Origin: DASSCW01 sp036556325
GTDB lineage: Bacteria > Chloroflexota > Limnocylindria > QHBO01
DNA length: 35,724 nucleotides
Assembly: GCA_036556325.1 (NCBI GenBank)
Contig: DATBJR010000062.1
Location: forward strand, 1-35,724
Direction: 5' to 3'
Below are positions 6,487 to 14,459 of the stretch, in pieces; position 1 is the first letter of the stretch; the number at the start of each line of letters is the position of its first letter. Position numbers and translations under genes: made by a program. The notes beneath the pieces are model-generated. The model made no database searches, was not told where the DNA came from, and was given only the letters and a program-made list of their open reading frames with translations.

Positions 6487-7788
6487 GTGACCCTCAGCCT
6501 GTTCGATTCGCGCCGTGGCGCCAAGGTGCCCTTCCAGCCCCTGGGTGATGGCCCTATCGGCCTCTACGTGTGCGGCGTGACCCCGTACGACACCGGGCAC
6601 CTGGGCCACGCCTTCACCTATGTCAGCTTCGACGTCCTGCACCGGTACCTGGAATACCTCGGCCACGACGTCGTCTACGTCCAGAACCTGACCGATGTCG
6701 ATGACGACATGCTGCGCCGTGCCCGCCAGCTCGGGGAGGACTACCTGGCGCTCGGCAACCGCCACGTCACGACCTTTTTGACCGAGATGGCCGCCCTCAA
6801 CTGGCTGCCACCCGATCACTACCCGCGCGCCACCCAGCACATTCCACAGATGCAGGCCCTCATCGCGCGGCTGCTGGAGCACGGGCACGCCTACGTCGCC
6901 GATGGCCACGTCTACTTCGACGTCGCCTCGTGGCCATCCTACGGCGAACTGTCGCGCCTTCCGCGCGCGGCGATGCTGCCGATCGCCAACGAACGGGGCA
7001 ACGTGCCGGACATGCCCGGCAAGCGGGATCCGCTCGACTTCGTGCTGTGGCAGCCTTCGGCTCCGGACGAGCCGTCGTGGCCCTCCCCGTGGGGCGCCGG
7101 CCGGCCCGGTTGGCACATCGAGTGCTCGGCCATGAGCACCACCTACCTCGGCAACCGCTTCGAGATCCATGGCGGTGGCGCCGATCTCACCTTCCCGCAC
7201 CACGAGTCGGAGATCGCCCAGTCGGAGGGCGCGACCGGCCAGCGGCCCTTCGTCAGCTGGTGGATGCACGCGGGCATGCTCCGGTACGACAACGAGAAGA
7301 TGAGCAAGTCCCTCGGCAACCTGGTGCTGGTGCGCGACCTGCTGCGCTCGTATCCGGGCGACGCCATCCGCCACTACCTCGTCTCGCATCACTACCGCCA
7401 GGAGGTGACCTTTGACGAGACGATGCTGGAGGCGTCAGCCCTGGAAGCGGCCCGCCTGCGCTACGCCTGTCGGCTGGCGGAGGAAGCCGAGCCGCTGGCT
7501 CCCGCGCTCGCCGATCCCGACTCGCTGCACCCCATCGTCGCCGAGCACCGGGCCCGCTTCCTGGCCGCCATGGACGACGACCTGGATACGCCGTCCGCGC
7601 TGCCCGAGCTGCACGCCCTGGCGGCGAGCTGCCTGGGCGAGGCCGATGCCGCCGTCAAGGCGCAGGCCGGCTGGATGGTGCGCGAGCTGGGCGCGCGCAT
7701 CCTGGGGCTGCGCCTGGCGACGGTGCCGAGCGTCTCCGAGCCGGAGCCTGCGGGCGACGTGCCGGCCAGCCTGACGGCGGCGCCGTGA
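6487..7788 (+). CDS. cysS: Cysteinyl-tRNA synthetase family protein (CysRS, short; MshC-like features)
   Basis: Class I adenylate-forming enzyme of 433 residues that activates cysteine. VCGVTPYD supplies the first zinc Cys, HLGHA is the HIGH motif, HIECSAM gives the second Cys, FPHHESEIAQSE the zinc His/Glu, and EKMSKSLGN the KMSKS loop. DFVLWQ, IHGGGADL and HHESEIAQSE favour CysRS. The HLGHAxTY form, GRPGWHIEC context and NLVLV after KMSKS recall MshC, the mycothiol-pathway cysteine ligase. A DALR-like helical domain (AAMDDDLDTPSAL) is present, but the protein stops where CysRS enzymes normally add a tail of the form RxxARxxxDWxxADxxRD. Such a tail occurs on the glycosyltransferase at 24696-25661. 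CysRS is more likely than MshC, but tRNA specificity is not proved. Confidence 0.85.
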   Translation: MTLSLFDSRRGAKVPFQPLGDGPIGLYVCGVTPYDTGHLGHAFTYVSFDVLHRYLEYLGHDVVYVQNLTDVDDDMLRRARQLGEDYLALGNRHVTTFLTEMAALNWLPPDHYPRATQHIPQMQALIARLLEHGHAYVADGHVYFDVASWPSYGELSRLPRAAMLPIANERGNVPDMPGKRDPLDFVLWQPSAPDEPSWPSPWGAGRPGWHIECSAMSTTYLGNRFEIHGGGADLTFPHHESEIAQSEGATGQRPFVSWWMHAGMLRYDNEKMSKSLGNLVLVRDLLRSYPGDAIRHYLVSHHYRQEVTFDETMLEASALEAARLRYACRLAEEAEPLAPALADPDSLHPIVAEHRARFLAAMDDDLDTPSALPELHALAASCLGEADAAVKAQAGWMVRELGARILGLRLATVPSVSEPEPAGDVPASLTAAP

Positions 7789-7795
7789 CCGCGGC

Positions 7796-8350
7796 GTGAG
7801 GGGCGGGCCAGCACCGCCGGATCCCGACGATGACCTGGTGCCGGTCAGCGTGCGCCTCGGCAACGTCGTGCCGCCCGAGGACCCGGAGGACTGGACCCGA
7901 CCGCTGACCTGGGCCGCCGCGGCCGGCATGCTGCTTGGCCCGCTGGTCGCGGTGCTGTGGTTCGTGGCCTGGCCCCCGGATCGGCTGACGGTCCTGGCGG
8001 GCAGCTTCGTGCTGGCCGCTGCCACCGGCGCGGGAGCCGCCCTCACCGGCTCCACCCAGCAGGGCGTGCTGCGGGCGGTGACCGCCACGGTCGCCGCGGC
8101 GCTGTTCGCGGCGCTGGCGGTCGTCATCGCCGGTGCGCTGGCGACGCCGGTCCGCCAGGCCGTGGAGGCCAGCCCCACGCTGGGTCAGGCATTCGGCGCC
8201 GCGCTCGCCGGGTTTGGCGGTGCGGTCGCGGCGGCCGGCCTGGCGGGCGCGCTCGCGCACCTGCGCTCGCGGGCGACCCGCGCGCTGGCACCGGCGGCCA
8301 TCGCCATCGGCGTCGCCGTCCTGCTGGTGCCGGTGATCTTCGGAACCTGA
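7796..8350 (+). CDS. Hypothetical membrane protein
   Basis: Protein of 184 residues: an acidic, Pro-rich N-terminal tail (about 1-35), then four or five Ala/Val/Leu-rich hydrophobic segments from about 37 to 182 and a short basic loop (HLRSRATR). I recognise no family. It begins 7 nt after the cysS-like stop, so it is probably cotranscribed; the GTG start is the first in frame. It is convergent with the peptide-transporter operon, 14 nt apart. Confidence 0.6.
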   Translation: MRGGPAPPDPDDDLVPVSVRLGNVVPPEDPEDWTRPLTWAAAAGMLLGPLVAVLWFVAWPPDRLTVLAGSFVLAAATGAGAALTGSTQQGVLRAVTATVAAALFAALAVVIAGALATPVRQAVEASPTLGQAFGAALAGFGGAVAAAGLAGALAHLRSRATRALAPAAIAIGVAVLLVPVIFGT

Positions 8351-8364
8351 CGGCAGCGGCCCGC

Positions 8365-9423
8365 TCAGGCTGGTTCGGGGGCGACCGCGCCACTCTCTGA
8401 GATGGGCTTGGCGGGCCGGTAGTCCGGGTCGAGCAGCAGGCAGGCGGCGCCATGCCCGCCGCCCAGGTCGTAGAGGCGCGGATCGACCTGCGGGCACGCT
8501 TCGAAGGCGACCGGGCAGCGCGGATGGAAGCGGCAGCCGGACGGGATGCGCGACGGATCCGGCGTCTCTCCAGCGAGGATCACCGGCCGCCGGCGGGCGT
8601 TCGGATCCGGCACCGGGACCACCGAGCGCAGGGCTCGGGTGTACGGATGCTGCGGATCGCGGAGCACCGTCCGCGCGTCGCCGATCTCCACGATCCGGCC
8701 CAGGTACATGACGGCGATGCGGTCCGCGTAGGCCGCGACGGTCGAGAGGTCGTGGGTGATCATCAGGACGCTGATGCCGTGCTCGTCGGCGAGGGAGCGC
8801 AGCAGGTTGAGGATGTCGGCGCGAATGCTGACGTCGAGCATGCTGACCGGCTCATCAGCCACCAGCAGGCTCGGCCGCAGGGCCAGGGCCGCGGCGATGA
8901 CCACGCGCTGGCGCTGGCCGCCGGACAGCTCGAACGGCAGCCGATGGAGGTATGCCTCGGCCGGCTTCAGCCCGGCCTGCTCCAGCGCCTCCCTGACCCG
9001 CGCCTCGGCCTCGGCTGCGGTCCTTGCCACGCCATGCACGCGCAATGGCTCGGCCACGATCTCGCGGACGGGCATCCGCGGATTCAGCGACTCGTAGGGG
9101 TCCTGGAAGATCATCTGCACGTTGCGCCGCAGGCGCAGCAGCTCGCGATGCGAGAGCCCGCCGACATGCTGCCCGCCAAGGATGACCTGGCCCTCGGTGG
9201 CCGGCAGGAGGCCGAGCAGCAGGTTGCCGGTCGTCGTCTTCCCGCAGCCGGACTCCCCCACCAGCGCCAGCACTTCGCCGGGCAGGACGTCGAAGCTCAC
9301 GCCGTCGACCGCCGTCACGTCGCGCGGCGGCCGGCGCCGGATGACGTCCATGAGCGAACGCTGGCCGGGGAAGCGCTTGCGCAGCCCGTGCACCTCGAGG
9401 ACCGGCGTCGTTCGGTCAGGCAT
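8365..9423 (-). CDS. dppF: Oligopeptide/dipeptide ABC transporter ATPase, DppF/OppF type
   Basis: Cytoplasmic ATPase of 352 residues powering peptide import. Walker A is GESGCGKTT (about 56-64), the signature is LSGGQRQRV, and Walker B is LLVADEPVSMLD with the switch His in MITHDLS. The C-terminal extension has the conserved oligopeptide-transporter form (HPYTRAL, then a Cys-containing GCRFHPRCP block) typical of DppD/DppF/OppD/OppF subunits. It is the last gene of a four-gene minus-strand operon and overlaps the upstream fusion gene by 8 nt, implying translational coupling. The substrate could be peptides or another Dpp-family solute; nickel or glutathione cannot be excluded from the ATPase alone. 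Confidence 0.9.
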   Translation of the reverse strand: MPDRTTPVLEVHGLRKRFPGQRSLMDVIRRRPPRDVTAVDGVSFDVLPGEVLALVGESGCGKTTTGNLLLGLLPATEGQVILGGQHVGGLSHRELLRLRRNVQMIFQDPYESLNPRMPVREIVAEPLRVHGVARTAAEAEARVREALEQAGLKPAEAYLHRLPFELSGGQRQRVVIAAALALRPSLLVADEPVSMLDVSIRADILNLLRSLADEHGISVLMITHDLSTVAAYADRIAVMYLGRIVEIGDARTVLRDPQHPYTRALRSVVPVPDPNARRRPVILAGETPDPSRIPSGCRFHPRCPVAFEACPQVDPRLYDLGGGHGAACLLLDPDYRPAKPISESGAVAPEPA

Positions 9424-11461
9424 CGGCGCCCTCCGCCACGGGACGGGCCACGTCGGGCGTCGCCGTCGGGCGCTCGTGCCCGGGCTCGACCAGGAAGCAG
9501 GAGGCGCGCCGCTCGTGGCTCAGCGGGAAGGCAGGCGGCCGCTCCGCCAGGCATCGGTCGAAGACGTGCGGGCAGCGCGGTGCAAACGGGCAGCCGGGCG
9601 GCATGTTGTCCAGCCGCGGTGGAACGCCGGCGATGCCGACCAGCTTGCGATCGGGGTGGCTGAGATCGGGGAACGACGCGAGCAGTGCCTGGGTATATGG
9701 GTGCTGCGGATGGGCATAGAGCCGATACGCCTCCGCCTCCTCGGCCACGATGCCGCCGTACATCACCACCACCCGGTCGCAGCGCTGGCCCACCACGCCC
9801 AGGTCGTGGGTCACCATGATCGTGGCCATACCCAGCTCGTTCGAGAGGCGGGCCAGCAGCTCCAGGATCTGGGCCTGGATCATCACGTCCAGGGCGGTGG
9901 TCGGCTCGTCGGCGATGATGACGTCCGGGTCGCAGGCCAGCGCCAGCGCGATCATCGCCCGCTGCCGCATGCCACCCGAGTAGGTGTGCGGGTAGTCGCG
10001 GGCACGGCGGCCGGAGATGCCCACCCGCTCCAGCAGCTCAGCGGCGCGTGCGGCGGTGGCGCGACGGCCCATGCCTGGCTGATGGGTGCGGATGGCCTCG
10101 GCCACCTGGTCGCCCACCGTGCGCACCGGGTTGAGGGCATTCATCGCGCCCTGGAACACGATCGACAGCCGGCTCCAGCGGACGGCGCGCAGCTCGGCGG
10201 GCGGCAGGGCCAGCAGGTCCTCGCCGTCGAAGAGCACCTGCCCGCCGACGACCCGACCGCCGGGTGGCAGCAGCCGCAGCATGGCCAGCACCGTGGTCGT
10301 CTTCCCGGATCCCGACTCCCCCACCAGGCCGATCGTCTCGCCGCGGCGCAGGTCGAACGACACGCCGTCGACGGCTCGCAGCGGGCCGGTCGGCGAGTCG
10401 AACTCCACCACCAGGTCGCGGACGCTCAGCAGCGGGACGCTGCTGCCCTCGCGCGGGATGCTCACCGGCAGCGGGTCCCGTGTCCCGGCCGGCGGCGCGG
10501 TAGCGTCGCGCAGGCGGGCACCGGGCAGCAGCCGCCGTGGACCAACCCGCTCCCGTTCCAGGTGATGCCGCTTCAGACGCGGGTTCAGCACCTCCTCCAG
10601 CGCCGTGCCGAGCAGGGTCGTGCCCAGCACGACCCAGACGATGGCCAGGCCGGGCGGGATCAGGGCCCACCACGCCCCGGCCGACATGGCGCTGCGCCCG
10701 AAGGCGAAGTTCAGCATCTGGCCCCAGCTGATCAGGGTGGGGTCGCCCAGGCCGATGAAGGCCAGCGTCGACTCCTCCAGGATCGCCAGGCTGATGACCA
10801 GCACCATGTTGGCCAGCATCAGCGGCAGCACCTGGGGCAGCACGTGGCGCCGCAGGATGTGCAGGTCGCCGGCGCCGATGGCTCGCGCGCGCATGACGAA
10901 CTTCCGTTCTCTGACCGAGAGCGTCTGGGAGCGCACCAGCCGGGCGGTGGTGGTCCAGCCCAGCGCGCCGATGACGAGGATGATGTTCAGCAGGCTCGGG
11001 CCGGCGATGGCGATGATCACGATCTGCAGCGCCAGGTCGGGAATGACCAGGAAGAAGTCGGTGAAGCGCATCAGGCTCGCGCCGATCCAGCCCCCGCGGT
11101 AGCCGGCCACGATGCCCACCACGCCACCGATCAGCAGCGCGATCGAGGCGGCCGAGAATCCGACGATCAGCGAGACGCGCGTGCCGTAGATGAGCGACGA
11201 GAGGACGTCGTGGCCGCGGTGATCGGTGCCCAGCAGGTGTGCCGGCGACGGGGCGGCGTAGAGGTCGAAGACCGTCACCTGGATGTTCTTGTACGGGTCG
11301 TACGGGGCGATGACGGGAGCCAGGATCGCCACCGCCACCGCGACCAGCAGCATGGTGAGGCCGATGGCACCCATCGGCCTGCGGATCAGGGAGTGCAGGG
11401 CCCCACGCGCCACGTAGGTGGGCGTGGTGGCCGGAGCCTGGATCTCGACCAGTGCCGTCAT
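9416..11461 (-). CDS. Fused peptide ABC transporter permease-ATPase (DppC-DppD)
   Basis: One 681-residue polypeptide joining two normally separate subunits. Residues about 1-300 are a DppC/OppC permease with an N-terminal OppC-like segment, the LLGTDHRGHDVLSSLIYG signature, and the EAA loop (RAIGAGDLHILRRHVLP) that docks on the ATPase. Residues about 305-345 are a Pro/Arg-rich linker. Residues about 346-660 are a DppD/OppD ATPase with GESGSGKTT, YSGGMRQRAMIA, IIADEPTTALD and a C-terminal Cys block (GCPFAPRCP). It partners with the separate DppB permease and DppF ATPase. Fusions of this kind are known in high-GC bacteria. The reading frame is continuous with no sign of an internal stop or restart. 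Confidence 0.9.
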   Translation of the reverse strand: MTALVEIQAPATTPTYVARGALHSLIRRPMGAIGLTMLLVAVAVAILAPVIAPYDPYKNIQVTVFDLYAAPSPAHLLGTDHRGHDVLSSLIYGTRVSLIVGFSAASIALLIGGVVGIVAGYRGGWIGASLMRFTDFFLVIPDLALQIVIIAIAGPSLLNIILVIGALGWTTTARLVRSQTLSVRERKFVMRARAIGAGDLHILRRHVLPQVLPLMLANMVLVISLAILEESTLAFIGLGDPTLISWGQMLNFAFGRSAMSAGAWWALIPPGLAIVWVVLGTTLLGTALEEVLNPRLKRHHLERERVGPRRLLPGARLRDATAPPAGTRDPLPVSIPREGSSVPLLSVRDLVVEFDSPTGPLRAVDGVSFDLRRGETIGLVGESGSGKTTTVLAMLRLLPPGGRVVGGQVLFDGEDLLALPPAELRAVRWSRLSIVFQGAMNALNPVRTVGDQVAEAIRTHQPGMGRRATAARAAELLERVGISGRRARDYPHTYSGGMRQRAMIALALACDPDVIIADEPTTALDVMIQAQILELLARLSNELGMATIMVTHDLGVVGQRCDRVVVMYGGIVAEEAEAYRLYAHPQHPYTQALLASFPDLSHPDRKLVGIAGVPPRLDNMPPGCPFAPRCPHVFDRCLAERPPAFPLSHERRASCFLVEPGHERPTATPDVARPVAEGADA

Positions 11462-11468
11462 CGGCTCA

Positions 11469-12476
11469 TCAGGCCTCCGTCACCCGCGGGTCGATCCAGC
11501 CGTACACCAGCTCCGCGGCCAGGTTGGCGATGACGACCGAGATGGCAAGCAGCAGGAAGGCGCCCTGCAGCACCGGGAAGTCACGGGTGCTCACCGCCTC
11601 GACGGTGCGATAGCCGAGGCCGGGATACGAGAAGACGGACTCGACCTGGATCGCGCCGGAAACGGTGAAGCCCAGGTTCAGCGCGATGAGGGTGACCATG
11701 GGCAGCATCGAGTTCTTCAGCGCGTGGTCGCGGATGATGCGCCAGGTGGTCAGCCCCTTGGCCTTGGCGGTGAGGATGTAATCCTCCGACAGCACATCCA
11801 GGACGCTGCTGCGCATGATCAGCATGTACTCCCCCAGCAGCACCAGCGTGAAGCTGAGCGTCGGCAGCAGCAGGTGGCGGCCGATGTCGTAGGCGGCATC
11901 CCACCACGTGGCATAGCTGGCCCCGACGGTCACTCTGCCGGCTGTCGGCAGGTCGAACCACTGCGAGCCGGCGAACAGGAAGAGCAATCCCAGGAAGAAC
12001 GTCGGCAACGACCACATGAAGAGGCTGAAGATCAGCGCCGCGGCGTCGATGCTCGTCCCCCGTCGCCAGGCGGCGAGCAGGCCCAGCGCAATCCCGATCA
12101 GGATCGACAGGATCTGGGCCGGCATGATCAGCAGCAGCGTGTTGCCCAGCGCCTGGCCCAGCAGGTCCGCTACCGACTGGTCGCGCTGCGCGAAGCTCTG
12201 GCCCAGGTCGCCGCGGCTCAGCGCGCCGAGATAGGCGAAGTACTGCGAGTCGAGGGGATTTCCGCCCTCGAGGTTCAGGAAGACGGGCTTGTCGAGGCCG
12301 AACCGCTTGATCAGCGCGGCGCGCGCCTCGGGGTTGACGCGTGGGTCACGGATCAGGCTGCGGCTCGGGTCGCCGGGCAGGATCCGGAAGAGGAAGAAGT
12401 TGAAGGTGATGACCACGAAGATGGTGACCACCGCCCACCCGATCTTTGACGCCAGGTAGCGTCCTCGGCCGTGCAT
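11469..12476 (-). CDS. dppB: Peptide ABC transporter permease, DppB/OppB type
   Basis: Integral membrane permease of 335 residues with about six transmembrane segments. The N-terminus (ITFNFFLFRILPGDP) is the standard DppB/OppB start, and the EAA-loop region TAKAKGLTTWRIIRDHALKN is clear. It forms the translocation pore with the DppC half of the downstream fusion, whose start lies 7 nt after this stop. It follows the binding-protein gene by 75 nt. Confidence 0.9.
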   Translation of the reverse strand: MHGRGRYLASKIGWAVVTIFVVITFNFFLFRILPGDPSRSLIRDPRVNPEARAALIKRFGLDKPVFLNLEGGNPLDSQYFAYLGALSRGDLGQSFAQRDQSVADLLGQALGNTLLLIMPAQILSILIGIALGLLAAWRRGTSIDAAALIFSLFMWSLPTFFLGLLFLFAGSQWFDLPTAGRVTVGASYATWWDAAYDIGRHLLLPTLSFTLVLLGEYMLIMRSSVLDVLSEDYILTAKAKGLTTWRIIRDHALKNSMLPMVTLIALNLGFTVSGAIQVESVFSYPGLGYRTVEAVSTRDFPVLQGAFLLLAISVVIANLAAELVYGWIDPRVTEA

Positions 12477-12551
12477 CGTCCTCGGGACCCTCCGTCAGCC
12501 GATCGACTGGGCCGCAGCGACCCAGCCGATCCGCTCCGTGATCGCTTCGCC

Positions 12552-14258
12552 CTACTGTGCGCTGGTCGGCCGCAGCACCGAGAGCTGCGACGGGTCCTCC
12601 AGGCCCAACGGGGCGAGGTCTTGTGACCAGCCGGTGAACGTGTCGGTTCGGTGCGCCTCGACGTATTGCTGGTAGTACGGGATGACGTACACCACGTCGT
12701 CCATCAGGATCTTCTGCATCTGGTGCACGATCGCGACGCGCTTGGTGTGGTCGGGCTCAACGCCCTGCTGCTTGTAGAGGTTGTCGTAGGTCGGGTTGCA
12801 GTAGCCGGTCTCGCTGAAGCCGGTGGGGATCTCCTGGCACTGCGCCACGCCGAGCAGGAAGGCCGGATCAGGATCCGAGCCCCAGCCCCACATGATCACG
12901 TCGTAGTCGAACGCGGGGCAGCAGATGCTCGTCAGGGTGTCGGAATCGAGCTGCTGGATCTCGATCTTGACGCCGATGGCCTGCCACATCCCCTTGATCG
13001 CCTCGGCCTCGGCGGCGCCGGAGTCGATGTCATCGGGGTAGTTGAAGCGGAAGGTCAGGTCGCCGGTCTTGCAGTCCTGGCTGGGCAGGCACTCACGGAT
13101 GCCGTCGCCATTCGTGTCCCGGTAGCCGGCGTCGTCGAGCAGCTTGTTGGCCGCATCCACGCTGAACTGGTAGTCGGGCACCTCGCTGGCGTAGAAGTCA
13201 CCCAGGCCCGGCGGCACCAGGGTCAGGCCGGGGGTCGCCAGGCCCGACTTGCCGACGGTGATGATCTGGCTCTTGTCCAGCGCGGTGGCCAGTGCCTTGC
13301 GCACGGTGACGTCCCTGAGCGCCGGGTTCCCGGTGCATTCGCCGTCCTTGGGCGGGCAGTTCTCCGGGGTGATCTGGTTGAAGATGATGTCGCGCAGGTC
13401 GCCGCTCACCGGGTTGGCCACGACCAGCTCCAGGTCGGAGTTGTTGCGGATGGTCGGCACCGCCGTGGTCGGCGTGTCGGTGATGAGGTCAATGTCGCCA
13501 TTGGCCAGGGCCGCCACCCGGGCGTCACCGTTGGGAATGGTCTGGAAGGTGACGTTGTCGACGAACGGGGCGCCCTTCCAGTAGTCCTTGTTCGAGGCCA
13601 GCTCGATGGACTCGTCCTGGACGCTCTTCACGAACTTGAACGGGCCGGTCCCGATCATCTCCTTGTTCTCGAACGCGACCGGGTCCTTGACCTTGTCCCA
13701 GATGTGCTTGGGCAGCACGTAGATGAAGGCCATCCGCGATTCGAAGTTGCCGATGGGCGAATCGGCGTGGAGGATCACGTGGGTCGGGTCCGGCGCCTCG
13801 ATCTTGCTGAACACGTCCGGGTAGCTGGGCAGGTACGGGAAGGCGTCGGTATCGCGGTACAGCTCCAGGGTGAACTTCACGTCCGCACTGGTCATGGGAG
13901 TGCCGTCGTGGAACTTCACGTCGTCGCGAAGGGTGAGCGTCCACGTCACGCCGTCGTCGGCCACGCTCCAATCCGTTGCCAGCTCGGGCACGTAGCTTCC
14001 GTCGGCGGCAAGAGCGACGGGCGTGTCGAAGACGAGCTCGTACAGGGTGTAGGACTCGGACAGCAGCCCGTTGCCGGGATTGAGGCTGTCCGGGAACCCG
14101 GCGATGCCGATCTTCACCGTCCCGCCGGTCAGGTTGCTGCTCGGCTGTGCCGACTGCGATCCACCGCTCGGCTGAGCCTGGTTCGGGGCGCAGGCGGCCA
14201 GCGCCAGTCCCACGATGACGACGACGGGAAGAACCCTGCCTCGAACGGGCGTCTGCAT
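12552..14258 (-). CDS. dppA: Peptide ABC transporter substrate-binding lipoprotein (SBP family 5)
   Basis: Membrane-anchored extracellular solute receptor of 568 residues. The ATG at 14258 is chosen because it gives a lipoprotein signal ending LALAAC (Cys23) and a Shine-Dalgarno GGGAGAG a few bases upstream; the frame extends further upstream but is not protein-like. After a Ser/Gln/Pro linker come family-5 landmarks: DSLNPGNG, ATDWSVADDGVTWTLTLRD, KFHDGTPMTSADVKFTLE and MIGTGPFKF. It has eight further cysteines (for example ECLPSQDC and SICCPAF), suggesting disulfides, and an EF-hand-like DTNGDGIREC. First gene of the importer operon, divergent from an S9 peptidase gene. Confidence 0.92.
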   Translation of the reverse strand: MQTPVRGRVLPVVVIVGLALAACAPNQAQPSGGSQSAQPSSNLTGGTVKIGIAGFPDSLNPGNGLLSESYTLYELVFDTPVALAADGSYVPELATDWSVADDGVTWTLTLRDDVKFHDGTPMTSADVKFTLELYRDTDAFPYLPSYPDVFSKIEAPDPTHVILHADSPIGNFESRMAFIYVLPKHIWDKVKDPVAFENKEMIGTGPFKFVKSVQDESIELASNKDYWKGAPFVDNVTFQTIPNGDARVAALANGDIDLITDTPTTAVPTIRNNSDLELVVANPVSGDLRDIIFNQITPENCPPKDGECTGNPALRDVTVRKALATALDKSQIITVGKSGLATPGLTLVPPGLGDFYASEVPDYQFSVDAANKLLDDAGYRDTNGDGIRECLPSQDCKTGDLTFRFNYPDDIDSGAAEAEAIKGMWQAIGVKIEIQQLDSDTLTSICCPAFDYDVIMWGWGSDPDPAFLLGVAQCQEIPTGFSETGYCNPTYDNLYKQQGVEPDHTKRVAIVHQMQKILMDDVVYVIPYYQQYVEAHRTDTFTGWSQDLAPLGLEDPSQLSVLRPTSAQ

Positions 14259-14444
14259 CGGACAACTCTCCCTCGGGTCGCGTGGAACCGGAGGCGTGGA
14301 TGGGCCGGCGGCGGCGACCGGCGGAGCATGGCACAGCCCACGGAATCGGGTCAACGATTCGGCCGCCCGTGGCGGATTCCGCCGCCGACGACACCGGGCG
14401 CCGCGGGATTCGTGCTGAGCGGGCAGCATCGCGGCGTGGTGGGG

Positions 14445-14450
14445 CATACT
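14445..14450 (+). promoter_or_regulatory. -10-like hexamer of the S9 peptidase gene
   Basis: CATACT lies 9 nt before the ATG at 14460, with no Shine-Dalgarno sequence between. It fits the leaderless spacing seen elsewhere in the window but is a weaker match. Confidence 0.35.
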
Positions 14451-14459
14451 CGCCGACGC

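Noticed and set aside
9122..11533. Very long plus-strand open frame (803 codons) across the peptide-transporter genes
   Set aside because: It is antisense to clear DppC-DppD and DppF coding sequence and its translation is rich in Arg, His and Gln with no domain. High GC opens such frames by chance.
12477..12551. CTGGG/CCCAG stem as a terminator between binding protein and DppB
   Set aside because: Only 5 bp, no U-tract, and the downstream transporter genes need the same transcript.
12651..14459. Apparent 600-codon N-terminal extension of the S9 peptidase
   Set aside because: It is antisense to the binding-lipoprotein gene and not protein-like. The peptidase has a sensible ATG at 14460 behind a -10-like hexamer.
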